From Bradyrhizobium sp. CCGUVB4N (lineage in GTDB: Bacteria; Pseudomonadota; Alphaproteobacteria; Rhizobiales; Xanthobacteraceae), in contig NZ_JANADP010000001.1 of the NCBI RefSeq assembly GCF_024199945.1, positions 1,984,001-2,048,000 on the forward strand: a DNA stretch of 64,000 nucleotides. Direction: 5' to 3'. Positions within the stretch are counted from its first letter, which is position 1. Every line of letters begins with the position of its first letter. Below are positions 20,477-29,246 of this stretch, one piece after another. Both the position numbers and the translations under genes were made by a program. Under the pieces are notes generated by a model. That model did no database searches and had not been told where the DNA came from. It saw only the letters and a list, made by a program, of their open reading frames with translations.

Positions 20477-21166
20477 TCAGCACGACAACTGCGGTATCAC
20501 ACTCAACTCGAGATCACGGAAGCTGGTGTAATTCTGCCGAATCCATTGATGCAGTTCGCTTGAGGAATCCTTTTCATGGCGTAGATAGCCGGTGAAAGAC
20601 AAACCTAATCGGCAGATAAAGGCGTTCAGAAATGCCGGCAGTGCCGCGAAGCGGAGCACGCGGCCCCGCTTCATGGCCTCGAATAGTTCGCCGCGGACAA
20701 CGAACTCGTTATGGACGGTGATCAGTATCTGCGGCGGAACCTGCCACCGTAGCATCTCATGGGCGCGCGTAGAGACACGGTCGATGTCAGGCATGAATAG
20801 GACGATTGGCACGACGTTGTGCAATATCGCCTCGCTCAAGAAGTCAATCTCACCGCACATTTTGAAGAACTCGTCGAAGGCGTGGAAGCCGAGGTCGATC
20901 ACCTTTGCCACGCTATCGTTGAGGATCAGTCGATCAACTAGCTGCATCTTGCCATAGGTATCCATGATATCCGCTGTCTCAGTGACAGTGGGGAGGTAGT
21001 CGAGCAACGACGGCTCCTTCAAGTTGAGGTCGAAGGAGAGCACTGTACCGTTCTTCAGTAGCAAGAACTCGCTCAAGAGCCGCGCGACCAGGGTCTTGCC
21101 GACCTGCGGGCTCGCAGAGCAGATGATGTAGACCGGGGTTACCAAAACTGCGATCCAGCGCTGCAT
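20477..21166 (-). CDS. ParA/MinD-like P-loop protein, second of a pair
   Basis: 229 residues from ATG 21166, with GAGGA 3 bases upstream. A deviant Walker A, SASPQVGKTLVARLL (residues 17-31), is followed by TVLSFDLNLKEPSLLDYLP, the switch-like region expected in ParA/MinD ATPases. The usual KGGxGKT signature lysine is missing (PQVGKT). The gene begins 14 bp after the end of the other ParA-like gene, so they form an operon. A partner role to the first protein is likely, but the cargo (DNA, protein complex or enzyme assembly) is unknown. Confidence 0.7.
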   Translation of the reverse strand: MQRWIAVLVTPVYIICSASPQVGKTLVARLLSEFLLLKNGTVLSFDLNLKEPSLLDYLPTVTETADIMDTYGKMQLVDRLILNDSVAKVIDLGFHAFDEFFKMCGEIDFLSEAILHNVVPIVLFMPDIDRVSTRAHEMLRWQVPPQILITVHNEFVVRGELFEAMKRGRVLRFAALPAFLNAFICRLGLSFTGYLRHEKDSSSELHQWIRQNYTSFRDLELSVIPQLSC

Positions 21167-21180
21167 AAGTCCTCGATTGA

Positions 21181-21930
21181 CTACCTCTCGCCCGCACGGG
21201 TCACCGACTTGGCGCCGGCGAGGTCTGTCAAGTTGATGCGGTCATATTCGCTCCAGACATTGGCAAGCCAATGTCTGACGTAACCGCGCAGCACGAAAGA
21301 GTAGTCCGCGGCGTCTTCGTGCGGCCCTTTGTTCGCAACAAAATTGACGAACGGGACGGAGGCGACTTCGACCTGTTCATAGGCCATCTCATTGAGCTTC
21401 GGGATCGTTAAGTCAGTGGCGTCTTTGATGCGGCGGAAATAGGAGTTGTACGTCGCCTGGTCCCATTGAAAGAACTGCGTGTCGTTGATGAAGTTCTTGA
21501 CCAGGTAGTACTTTGCCCCGGCCATGAAATTGCTCGTTTCGGCTATCTCGTCCAGCGAGGCGATAGACGATCCCAATACATGGAATACGGCAAAGGTAAT
21601 TTGCCCCGATCGCGCGGCGTCTAAAAAGCCTATATCGCGCAGCGACGCGAGCGCTGGGGACATCAGTCCTGCGCGCACGTCGATCACGCTGACGGATAGG
21701 CCCGAGTTCAGCGTGTCGAAAATCTTCATCTGGTCCGCGGTCCTCGTCATATCCACGATTTCGGTGATCGCGGGGTGAAAGCGCTTGAGCGTCCCGCGCG
21801 GCGACTCGGTGTCAAATGCGCGGGTCTGCACGTTGTTCGCGCTGAAATAATCAAGAAGCGTCCGAGACACGGTCGTTTTGCCGACCCCTCCCTTGTCCGC
21901 TCCGATCACAATAACTACTGGCTTTACCAT
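21181..21930 (-). CDS. ParA/MinD-like ATPase, first of a pair
   Basis: 249 residues from ATG 21930 (MVKPVVIVIGADKGGVGKTT), preceded by GAGAGG. The canonical deviant Walker A GADKGGVGKTT is at about residues 10-20, followed by TRAFDTESPRGTLKRFHP. A SVIDVRAGLMSP segment fits Walker B. It lacks the long C-terminus of chromosomal ParA and has no N-terminal DNA-binding domain. No parB-like gene or parS-like repeats were seen nearby, so plasmid partition is not supported; a protein-positioning or assembly role is more likely. Confidence 0.78.
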   Translation of the reverse strand: MVKPVVIVIGADKGGVGKTTVSRTLLDYFSANNVQTRAFDTESPRGTLKRFHPAITEIVDMTRTADQMKIFDTLNSGLSVSVIDVRAGLMSPALASLRDIGFLDAARSGQITFAVFHVLGSSIASLDEIAETSNFMAGAKYYLVKNFINDTQFFQWDQATYNSYFRRIKDATDLTIPKLNEMAYEQVEVASVPFVNFVANKGPHEDAADYSFVLRGYVRHWLANVWSEYDRINLTDLAGAKSVTRAGER

Positions 21931-22148
21931 GGAAGTCCTCTCAAGATCCTCGTTCAATCCATGCGACCGCGAAGTGCGCGGCCTGCGTGTCTGCGGTCGT
22001 GGCTTCGACGCAATCATGGCCTAATGTGGAGTTCGTTTGATTTGTGAGATCTAGACAGCCGCTCCTGTTGAGGATGCGGCTGTCTATCGTCGCTCTGGAA
22101 AAGATGGCATCTCAGTTCATACGTGCGTTTCCATGTCCGAGTGGCTTA

Positions 22149-22349
22149 CTAAAGCGCGATAGCGACTTCACGTTGTCCTACGAAGCTCCGCATAGGCAGC
22201 ATCATCAGACCAATCACAACGGAAAGCACGATTGCGACCACGGCGACAAAAGTATGCTTGTCCCAACCCGTCCCTTCTCGAGGATCTTGATGCGCCAACA
22301 TCAACGACGTCAGGCCGCGGTTGGGGCGCTGGGAAGAGCGGATGCGCAT
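22149..22349 (-). CDS. Small single-span membrane protein (possible)
   Basis: 66 residues from ATG 22349, with AGGA 7 bases upstream. One clear transmembrane segment, FVAVVAIVLSVVIGLMMLP, in the second half. No family recognised. It lies between the zinc-ribbon gene and the ParA-like pair on the same strand. Confidence 0.45.
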   Translation of the reverse strand: MRIRSSQRPNRGLTSLMLAHQDPREGTGWDKHTFVAVVAIVLSVVIGLMMLPMRSFVGQREVAIAL

Positions 22350-22365
22350 GGGTTGGTCCTACTAG

Positions 22366-22620
22366 TCAGGTGAGACGGATCGCCAGACCGGCATTGTCGA
22401 GCGCTTGTAGGATTTCATTTGCAACACGTTGAGCGCTGCCCTTGTGCTCGCCGATCTGGCTAGATGCCACGACGCCCGTGATTATGGAGCATGCTTTCTG
22501 TCGCTCCGCGAATGTGTTCTCAAGATAGTCGCCGCATGCCTTGCATTCGATCACAGGGCGGCCGCTCCATGGGTCATGTGATGCAGTGTGATCTCTGGCA
22601 TGACATTTCGGGCATTGCAT
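22366..22620 (-). CDS. Small zinc-ribbon protein
   Basis: 84 residues beginning MQCPKCHARDH. Two CxxC pairs (CPKC and CKAC, 20 residues apart) make a zinc ribbon, followed by a helical C-terminus with SAQRVANEILQALDNAGLAI. Function unknown. It lies downstream of the carboxylase genes on the same strand. Confidence 0.55.
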   Translation of the reverse strand: MQCPKCHARDHTASHDPWSGRPVIECKACGDYLENTFAERQKACSIITGVVASSQIGEHKGSAQRVANEILQALDNAGLAIRLT

Positions 22621-22712
22621 GTGTCAGGCTTTCGAGTCGGAGTCTTCGTTCTTGCGAAGCGTATGTCGGCGCGGGGTATCTCTTGTCCAGTCGTCGCGCG
22701 CGAAACCGCGAC

Positions 22713-24320
22713 CTACAGTCTGAATATGCCGTAGTGTGGCGCTCCGATTGGAGTATTAAGCGAAGCACTCAATGCGATTGAGAGTGCGTTTCTGGTGTCT
22801 ATTGGATCAAGAATGCCGTCATCCCAAAGCTCGGATGTTGCATAATAGGCACTCGATCGCTCCCGATACTCTTCCAAAATCGGCTCTCGAATGGCTGCTA
22901 ATTCTTGCTCGGACAGACGCCCGCCGTCACGAGCCAATTGCCTCGCCTTGACGTGGGTTAGCACACCAGCCGCTTGCTCCGCCCCCATGGCCGAAATCTG
23001 AGAGTGTGGCCAGGTAAACATAAAGCGTGGGTCGAAGGCTCGACCAGCCATGGCGTATGTCCCTGCTCCATGAGAGCCGTTGCAAATCACCGTTATTTTC
23101 GGGACCTCCGCTCCGGAGACGGCCATGATGAGCTTGGCTCCGTCCTTCGTGATGCCGCGCTCTTCGTATTCCCGTCCAACCATGAAGCCGGTGGTGTTCT
23201 GCAGGAAGAGCAAAGGCGTCCGGTTGTTGTCGCAGAGCTGTATGAAGTGGGCGCCCTTCAGGGCACTGTCGTTTTGCAGCACGCCGTTGTTTGCGATAAC
23301 TCCGATCTGGTATCCATGGAGTCGTGCGAAACCGCATACCAGGGATTGGCCATAGCGGGGCTGGTACTCGTGGAACCGGCTGCCGTCAATGAGGCGCGCG
23401 ATGATCTCCCGCATGTCGAACAGCGCGCGGGGATCCTTTGGAATAATGCCGTATAATTCAGATGGATCGTAGGCCGGAAGCTCCGGAGCAGATTGAGCAA
23501 TCGCTTCTTTCGCTGGACGCTTCATCTGAGCAACAATGTCGCGCGCAATGGCAATCGCATGCATCTCGGAAGTCGCGAAGTAGTCACTCGTTCCCGAAAC
23601 GCTCGTATGCATGCGAGCGCCACCAAGCGCTTCGGCAGATACCACCTCTCCGGTGGCGGCCTTCACGACTGGAGGTCCGCCGAGAAAGATGGCCCCGGTC
23701 CCCTGCACGATGATATTGTAATCGCTCAGCGCCGGAACGTAGGCTCCTCCCGCGGTACAGTGCCCCATTACGATGGCAACCTGCGGCACCCCCATCTTGG
23801 AGAGAACTGATTGGTTACGCAGAATTCGACCTGCGTGATAGCGATCAGCGAAGAACTCTGCCTGCAAAGGCAAGAACCCGCCCGCGCAGTCACAAAGATG
23901 GACCACCATCAGGCGGTTCTCAATTGCGATATCCAAGGCGCGTACGAGTTTTTTTACGGATAGTGGATACCAAGCGCCGCCCTTCACACTGGCATCATCC
24001 GCATGAACAATGACCTCGCGACCCGCCACTATGCCGATGCCGACGATCTGCGCTGCACACGGCACTTCGCCCTCGTAAGCCTTGTTGGCGGCGAGGGTCG
24101 AAAGCTCGAGAAACGGGGTGTGGGGATCAAGTAACGCCTCGATCCGATCACGAACGAACAGTTTGCTTTGCTGCCGCAGGCGTCCACGGTCTCGCGCCGG
24201 TCGATCGAAGCGAGCTGAACGCTGGCGCTCCTTCAATTCGGTCGCAAGTCGTCGGTTATGGAGCTCGTTGAGGCGAAAGTCTCGCGACTTGGTGTCCACC
24301 CGGGAAGCAATCCGATGCAC
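22713..24320 (-). CDS. Acyl-CoA carboxylase, carboxyltransferase subunit
   Basis: A 535-residue carboxyltransferase of the methylcrotonyl/propionyl/geranyl-CoA carboxylase type; it moves CO2 from biotin to an acyl-CoA. Oxyanion-hole and CoA-site motifs include VMGHCTAGGAYVPALSD, GTGAIFLGGPPVVKAATGE and GAGTYAMAGRAFDPRF. The layout resembles methylcrotonyl-CoA carboxylase beta more than propionyl-CoA carboxylase beta. It starts at GTG 24320, one base after the TGA of the biotin-carrier gene, so it is translationally coupled to it. The substrate is not resolved. Confidence 0.87.
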   Translation of the reverse strand: MHRIASRVDTKSRDFRLNELHNRRLATELKERQRSARFDRPARDRGRLRQQSKLFVRDRIEALLDPHTPFLELSTLAANKAYEGEVPCAAQIVGIGIVAGREVIVHADDASVKGGAWYPLSVKKLVRALDIAIENRLMVVHLCDCAGGFLPLQAEFFADRYHAGRILRNQSVLSKMGVPQVAIVMGHCTAGGAYVPALSDYNIIVQGTGAIFLGGPPVVKAATGEVVSAEALGGARMHTSVSGTSDYFATSEMHAIAIARDIVAQMKRPAKEAIAQSAPELPAYDPSELYGIIPKDPRALFDMREIIARLIDGSRFHEYQPRYGQSLVCGFARLHGYQIGVIANNGVLQNDSALKGAHFIQLCDNNRTPLLFLQNTTGFMVGREYEERGITKDGAKLIMAVSGAEVPKITVICNGSHGAGTYAMAGRAFDPRFMFTWPHSQISAMGAEQAAGVLTHVKARQLARDGGRLSEQELAAIREPILEEYRERSSAYYATSELWDDGILDPIDTRNALSIALSASLNTPIGAPHYGIFRL

Positions 24321-24321
24321 G

Positions 24322-24825
24322 TCAGCGCCCTTCCTCGAAAAATGTAACCAGCGCGGAGTCTCGCTCGAAACTGTCGCCTACGCCGAAGTGAACGCGCTCG
24401 ACCACACCGTTCCGAGGAGCACGCACGATGAATTCCAATTTCATACTTTCGACCAGCATCAGCGTCGCGCCTGCAGACACGACATCACCACGAGAAACTT
24501 GGGTTGCAATCACGACGCCAGGCATCGGTGCTCGAGCCACAAGATGGCGCGCCTGCTCGTCCAAGCAAGCGAGCGTTCGCAGTTGATCGCGATATCGTAA
24601 AATGTGCGTCCTGCCGCGGATATGCAGGTAAATCATATCACCATCGATTGCGAATTTAACGGGAACGGTGTCGCTCGCAATGACAAGGGTACCGCTACCG
24701 GCGAGTTCGTGTGAAAACGACACCGGGGCAAATACCGCGTCGTCCAGGTGAAGACGATAACCGTGTTGGTCAGCTGAGAGCCATAATTCATAGTTCTCGT
24801 CATCAAGTGCAAAAAGGTGCTTCAC
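24322..24825 (-). CDS. Biotin carboxyl carrier subunit of the acyl-CoA carboxylase
   Basis: 167 residues from GTG 24825 (MKHLFALDDENYEL), with GGAG upstream; an upstream in-frame extension to 24873 overlaps the biotin carboxylase gene and is unlikely. The C-terminal biotinyl domain has ARAPMPGVVIATQVSRGDVV, the biotinylation site ESMKLE (Lys is the attachment residue) and GVVERVHFGVGDSFERDSAL. Here the carrier is a separate polypeptide, whereas in MCC and PCC it is usually fused to the biotin carboxylase. Both gene junctions read TGA-N-GTG. Confidence 0.87.
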   Translation of the reverse strand: MKHLFALDDENYELWLSADQHGYRLHLDDAVFAPVSFSHELAGSGTLVIASDTVPVKFAIDGDMIYLHIRGRTHILRYRDQLRTLACLDEQARHLVARAPMPGVVIATQVSRGDVVSAGATLMLVESMKLEFIVRAPRNGVVERVHFGVGDSFERDSALVTFFEEGR

Positions 24826-24826
24826 A

Positions 24827-26302
24827 TCAATTTCTCCACTTGCCGATCTCTGCGTGGAGCGCGGGCACGGCATCTGCTGAATCGCGAACGGGCCTTGTCA
24901 GGAGCGCGGCGGCCGCTAGGACGGCAGGTAGGTCGATCGCACATTGGCCAGCCGCCACGTGCGGGTTTTCATCGAGATAGCCGGTATGAATTTGTCCGCT
25001 CAAAAACGTCTCGTCAGCGAACAGACGCGCAAGGAAATCTACGTTCGTCTCGCAGCCAAGAAGCACCAACTCGCGCATTACGCGTTCGGACGCTAATGCG
25101 GCGTCACGGCGGTTGGACGAATGTACAACGACCTTTGCAAGCATGGGATCGAATGCAGTCGTGATCTGCTGACCTTGAACAATGCCGCTGTCAATTCGTA
25201 CCCCCTCGCGCTGAGGGTACTCCAGCATGAGTATCTTTCCGGTCGTCGGAACGTAGTCGCGTTCAGGAGCTTCAGCGTATATTCTGGCCTCAATCGCGTG
25301 GCCTTCAGAGACGATATCGGACTGTGCATAGCGAAGCGGGCGACCTGCGGCGATATGAACTTGCTCGGCAACGAGATCGATGCCGGTGACCATCTCAGTT
25401 ACAGGATGCTCAACCTGAAGCCGGGTATTCATCTCTAGAAAGTAGAATTCACTCCCTTCGAAGATGAATTCGACAGTTCCAGCATTGCGATAGTTAGCAC
25501 TACGAGCGATGCCGACCGCTATTTCGCAGACCTCGTTACGCAACTTTGGCGACAAGGCAGGTGAGGGTGTCTCCTCAATGATTTTCTGAAAGCGGCGTTG
25601 CACCGAGCACTCTCGTTCGAAAAGGTGGATCACCTTCCCGAAGGAATCGCCTAGCACCTGTACCTCGATGTGGCGTGGTTTTTCGGCATATCTCTCGACA
25701 TAGAGCCGGCCATCATCGAAGTAACGTAGCCCCTCACGGCGCGCATGCGCGATCGCGTCATCAAGGTTGTCGAGATTGCGAACAATCCGCATGCCCTTGC
25801 CGCCGCCGCCAGCGGAAAGTTTCACCAGCAAAGGTAGGCCAAGGGCCCGCGCTCTGGAATGGAAGGTGTCTGGATCGTCTTCCTCGACGGCGGAAGGCGC
25901 GACTGGAAATCCGCAGCGCTTAACAAAACTGCGGGCGCGAATTTTGTCGCCCATCAGTTCGATGCTTTCTGAACTCGGCCCGACGAATGCAATGCCCGCC
26001 CTTTCAACAGCTCTCGCAAACTCTGCGCTCTCCGACAGAAATCCATACCCAGGATGCAAGGCGCCGGCCCTTGCTCTGCAGGCTGACGCGATAATTTGCT
26101 CGGCATCGAGATAGGCCGCGATCGGGGAGCAACCGTCGATGGCGATCGCAGTGTCCGCCATGGAAACCGCTGGCGTGTCTGCATCGACATCGTGATAGAC
26201 GATTGCGGAGCGTAACCCCAATTTGCGCAACGTCTTGATGATGCGCACGGCTACCTCGCCCCTATTGGCGACCAGGACCGTATCGAAGGGGAGTGTCTGC
26301 AT
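24827..26302 (-). CDS. Biotin carboxylase subunit of the acyl-CoA carboxylase
   Basis: 491 residues from ATG 26302 (MQTLPFDTVLVANRGEVAVR); the frame is open upstream to 26488, but the family always begins at this VLVANRGE block. It carboxylates biotin using ATP and bicarbonate. Motifs: GYGFLSESAEFARA, KLSAGGGGKGMRIV (ATP loop), RHIEVQVLGD, RECSVQRRFQKIIEE and EMNTRLQVEHPVTE. The stop codon is one base from the carrier gene start. It is the first gene of a three-gene carboxylase operon; no promoter could be assigned upstream. Confidence 0.9.
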   Translation of the reverse strand: MQTLPFDTVLVANRGEVAVRIIKTLRKLGLRSAIVYHDVDADTPAVSMADTAIAIDGCSPIAAYLDAEQIIASACRARAGALHPGYGFLSESAEFARAVERAGIAFVGPSSESIELMGDKIRARSFVKRCGFPVAPSAVEEDDPDTFHSRARALGLPLLVKLSAGGGGKGMRIVRNLDNLDDAIAHARREGLRYFDDGRLYVERYAEKPRHIEVQVLGDSFGKVIHLFERECSVQRRFQKIIEETPSPALSPKLRNEVCEIAVGIARSANYRNAGTVEFIFEGSEFYFLEMNTRLQVEHPVTEMVTGIDLVAEQVHIAAGRPLRYAQSDIVSEGHAIEARIYAEAPERDYVPTTGKILMLEYPQREGVRIDSGIVQGQQITTAFDPMLAKVVVHSSNRRDAALASERVMRELVLLGCETNVDFLARLFADETFLSGQIHTGYLDENPHVAAGQCAIDLPAVLAAAALLTRPVRDSADAVPALHAEIGKWRN

Positions 26303-26459
26303 CGCGTATTCGTCCAAAGAGGGTCGGAATTCCGGCGCTTGAGAGCTGTTGGTCCACGAGAAAGTGCGCGCACTCGTCACGCAAGGGCGAAATGGCCGCG
26401 ATGCCCCATGGATCGGGTTCGAGCGAGGCCGGCCGGGACCGATCGAAGCCGCGCCGAAG

Positions 26460-26759
26460 TCATTTCGAGCCTGCCTTTGCGCTGCCATGCGTTGACATCA
26501 CGTAGCGACACTGGTCACTCAAGCTGGTGACCTTAGTTCGGAGACAAGCAGTGATTGCCTCGATATCCGGTATGACGCTGCTGCAGAGCCGAAACACGTC
26601 CGGTGTGCAAGCCCTCTGGTCCTCCTCCGTTGCCGGCTTATCTCGGGCGACGGCGGGCTCGAGAGTGAGAGAGAGCATGGTCGCAAACGCAATGAAAGCT
26701 ATTGCATTGGAACCGGTTCTATAGGGCCAGAGAACGAGGGGACACAGGCTTCGAGTCAA
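26460..26759 (-). CDS. Small exported Cys-rich protein
   Basis: 99 residues from TTG 26759, chosen because AGAGGA lies just upstream; ATG alternatives exist. A signal peptide-like segment (NAIAFIAFATMLSLTLEPAVA) precedes a mature part with the motif ACTPDVFRLCSS, then ACLRTK and QCRYVM. This spacing is that of a small secreted cysteine-rich family common in Bradyrhizobium. Function unknown. It is upstream of, and on the same strand as, the biotin carboxylase gene. Confidence 0.6.
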   Translation of the reverse strand: MTRSLCPLVLWPYRTGSNAIAFIAFATMLSLTLEPAVARDKPATEEDQRACTPDVFRLCSSVIPDIEAITACLRTKVTSLSDQCRYVMSTHGSAKAGSK

Positions 26760-27955
26760 GAGATCCTCTTTGATGGTTGATTGGCGCCGTATTGAGCGTC
26801 GTGCGAGGCGGTCAACGCTTCTGCAATAGAGAGTTGGCCAAGGGCTCAAATCAGCGACTCTCGCGAAGAGCGACAGCGTTTTAACTCGCGGGGCGGGGTG
26901 CTGCTCTGGGCCATAGTGACGGTTGCTTCAAGCGAGCTCGAATGCATCCGAGAGCGACAGATAAGAGGTAATTGCAACGCACGTCTCTGGACGCAGGTGA
27001 ACTGCACGTCGATCCGTGTCATCACAGTGTTCCGTGTCGGACATCCTCGTGACGCGTAGGGGGGGGCTCCTGTATCGGACATATCGGGTTTGTGACGATG
27101 AGCACGAACCACGATGGGAGATCGAACTGGCGAACTGAATGGAGGTCTCTTGTCATGGGCGACGGAGACGTGCGCATGCTCGGCATCGGACTCAGAGTAC
27201 GCCCTCTCTTTCGCCTGACTTGGGCCAAAGGTGGCAAGCAATTCAAGGTCTCGAGGAAGTCGGCGATCGCTCTTTCGGGCGAGGGGGCCAGATCCTGATA
27301 GCGTCGTCCGAGGTGAACATAAAGAGGGTGGGACATTGGCGATCCTTAGACTCCTTGGAGATGTTGGCCTCGCCGGAGACCACCATCACTTGTTCGAGAT
27401 CGTACAATTTGACGCCACGTGCGATTCAAGCCCTCCGAGCGTTTTGTTTGACGAAATTGTGTGAATTTGTATGGCGGCGGCACGCACATCATTCGCGACA
27501 ACGTTTTGAGGGCAAGGCGACAAGAAAGATAGAGGGTGAAACGATCTCGCGGCTCAGCCAACCAAATCGCAAAGGTGATCGTGGCCAATCCTGAGTGATT
27601 GCGATGCAGAAGCAGACGTCACTCGGCAAACGGGGCCACTCGTGGACAAAAGGTAAAAGGCCCGTTCGCCGTCAGTCCACGCGGAGATCGGCGAGCGATC
27701 AAGCAGGCAAAGGCGGTGGCATGAGAAGGTTTGCGCTTTCGAAGCGAGCCGAACAATCTGCTGTCAGCCCGACTTCGTCGTGCACGATTGCAGCGTCGCG
27801 AAATGAAAGCCGATGTCCTCTGGCTCAACGAGAGCAGGGGCGCGGCTGCAGCCAACTAGAGTTGGTAGGCACCAAAGGAATCGCTTGAATCTTACGTAAC
27901 GTCACACTGTAGGCCTGAAGCGCAGAATGTGAACGGAATACGAAAGGCATGCATC
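26760..27955. other. Region without recognisable gene
   Basis: About 1.2 kb. Open frames on both strands (27139-27594 plus, 27022-27336 minus and others) are short, overlap one another and look like no protein known to me. The minus frame beginning MSHPLYVHLGRRYQDLAPSP at 27336 has the most protein-like start, but there is no supporting context. Confidence 0.45.
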
Positions 27956-28348
27956 ATGCATGAATGGCGCAGCTTTCAATTGAACACGCTCCCTACTTAC
28001 GTGCTCGGCATAGAGTATAGCATCGTGACGCCGGTTGCCGACTATTCTCTCCCCAATAATTGCGGCCGGTCTAAGGAAGACGAGCAAGAGAGGGCCAAAA
28101 AAATATGGGCCGGCTGCTTCGCGCCTCAGGACCGGATCAAGTACATCCGCAAAAAACGCTCGCAGTTTGAGTTCCGTGACATCAGTCAGATGATGGACGT
28201 CGTGCGGGGCCGCTGCTTCACCGGCTGCGCGTCGGAGCTAGTCAACTGGCGCAATCGGTTCAGGGCGAGGGCGTGGCGCGTCGTCCTATTGTTCTGCCTG
28301 GCCACATGGTTAGCCATTGTCTTCGCCGTGGTTCGAGCAGTCAGTTGA
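27956..28348 (+). CDS. Hypothetical protein with C-terminal membrane anchor
   Basis: 130 residues from ATG 27956 (MHEWRSFQLNTLPTYVLG), with AAGG about 9 bases upstream; GTG 27929 is an alternative. The body is hydrophilic and Cys-containing (GRCFTGCASELVNWRNRFRA) and the last 25 residues form one membrane segment (VVLLFCLATWLAIVFAVV). This is a tail-anchored layout. No family recognised and no tts box or nif promoter was found upstream. Confidence 0.5.
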   Translation: MHEWRSFQLNTLPTYVLGIEYSIVTPVADYSLPNNCGRSKEDEQERAKKIWAGCFAPQDRIKYIRKKRSQFEFRDISQMMDVVRGRCFTGCASELVNWRNRFRARAWRVVLLFCLATWLAIVFAVVRAVS

Positions 28349-28803
28349 ACGTTGGCACGCGAACTCATTACAAGCTGCGGACCTGAGCATTGGTTCGGAT
28401 CGAGAGTGTCGAGGAGCGAGCGAACTCTGCGAGTCCGGCACTCGCTAGCAATCCGTCGAGCCAAGAGTTCGTCAACGAGGTGGTGGTCCATTGCCCATCG
28501 GTGCAGAGACCGGGTAGTAGCGATGCGTCGGCTTATGTGAGCGCACCAGCGGTACCGGAAATCGGTCGTTCTGGCGCGACTTCGACGATCGATTGACGAG
28601 ATCAGATATCGGCGATTGGCCGAAAGTCGCCTCGGACACGTCGAGCGGCCCACGCCAGGGCGAAAGCAGCTCGATTTCTCTTTTGCGGTCGTCGTGACTG
28701 TTCTTCACCGTGTTACGATGAGGAGCGAGGTCTATTAGGGTCTGTACCTAAATGACGCGACATGATTCCCTTTCCCGCGAGTTTTTGATTCGGGGGCGAG
28801 AGA
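28349..28803. other. Spacer upstream of the nested IS cluster
   Basis: About 450 bp with only short overlapping frames. The left end of the IS5 remnant probably begins near 28737. Confidence 0.45.
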
Positions 28804-29115
28804 ATGCGTGCGGGTTTGTTTTGGCTGAATAACAGGCAATGGGCACGTATCGAGCCTCATCTGCCGACGGGACTGACGGGGCCGGATCGGGACGACGACC
28901 GGCGCATCATCAGCGGGATCATTCACATGCTGCAATCGGGTGCGCGATGGCGCGACTGCCCGCGCGAATACGGCCCTTACACAACAATCTACAATCGCTT
29001 CAATCGCTGGGCCAAGCGCGGGCGATGGTGCGCAATCTTTGAAGCGCTGGCCAAGCCGGGCAAAGATGCCGTTGCGCTGTCGCTCGACTCGACCTCGATC
29101 AAAGCTCACCGGTGA
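28804..29115 (+). pseudogene. IS5-family transposase, N-terminal fragment
   Basis: 104 residues that match only the first part of an IS5/IS427 transposase: FWLNNRQWARIEPHLP, SGIIHMLQSGARWRDCPREY and [12 protein letters not shown] with the first catalytic Asp. The coding sequence ends here and IS701-type sequence continues, so the rest is lost. It is a different sequence from the intact IS5 transposase at 5209. Confidence 0.75.
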
Positions 29116-29246
29116 AGAAGGCAGATGGCCTGGTTGGTGATGAGGCGGGGTTTCTTGTCATCGATGACACGGCGTTGCCCAAGAAGGGATCTCACTCGGT
29201 TGGCGTGGCACCCCAATATGCCTCGTCGCTCGGAAAGACGGCCAAC

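Noticed and set aside
21181..22017. ParA-like genes as a plasmid partition system
   Set aside because: No parB, no parS-like iterons and no replication gene in the neighbourhood.
22053..22085. Perfect 10-bp inverted repeat AGACAGCCGC / GCGGCTGTCT as a terminator
   Set aside because: The loop is 13 bases and there is no T-run on either side; it could be a protein site, but nothing supports that.
26303..26459. Coding remnant between biotin carboxylase and the Cys-rich gene (PLRDECAHFLVDQQLSSAG)
   Set aside because: It has protein-like composition but no start codon and no recognisable family; probably chance.
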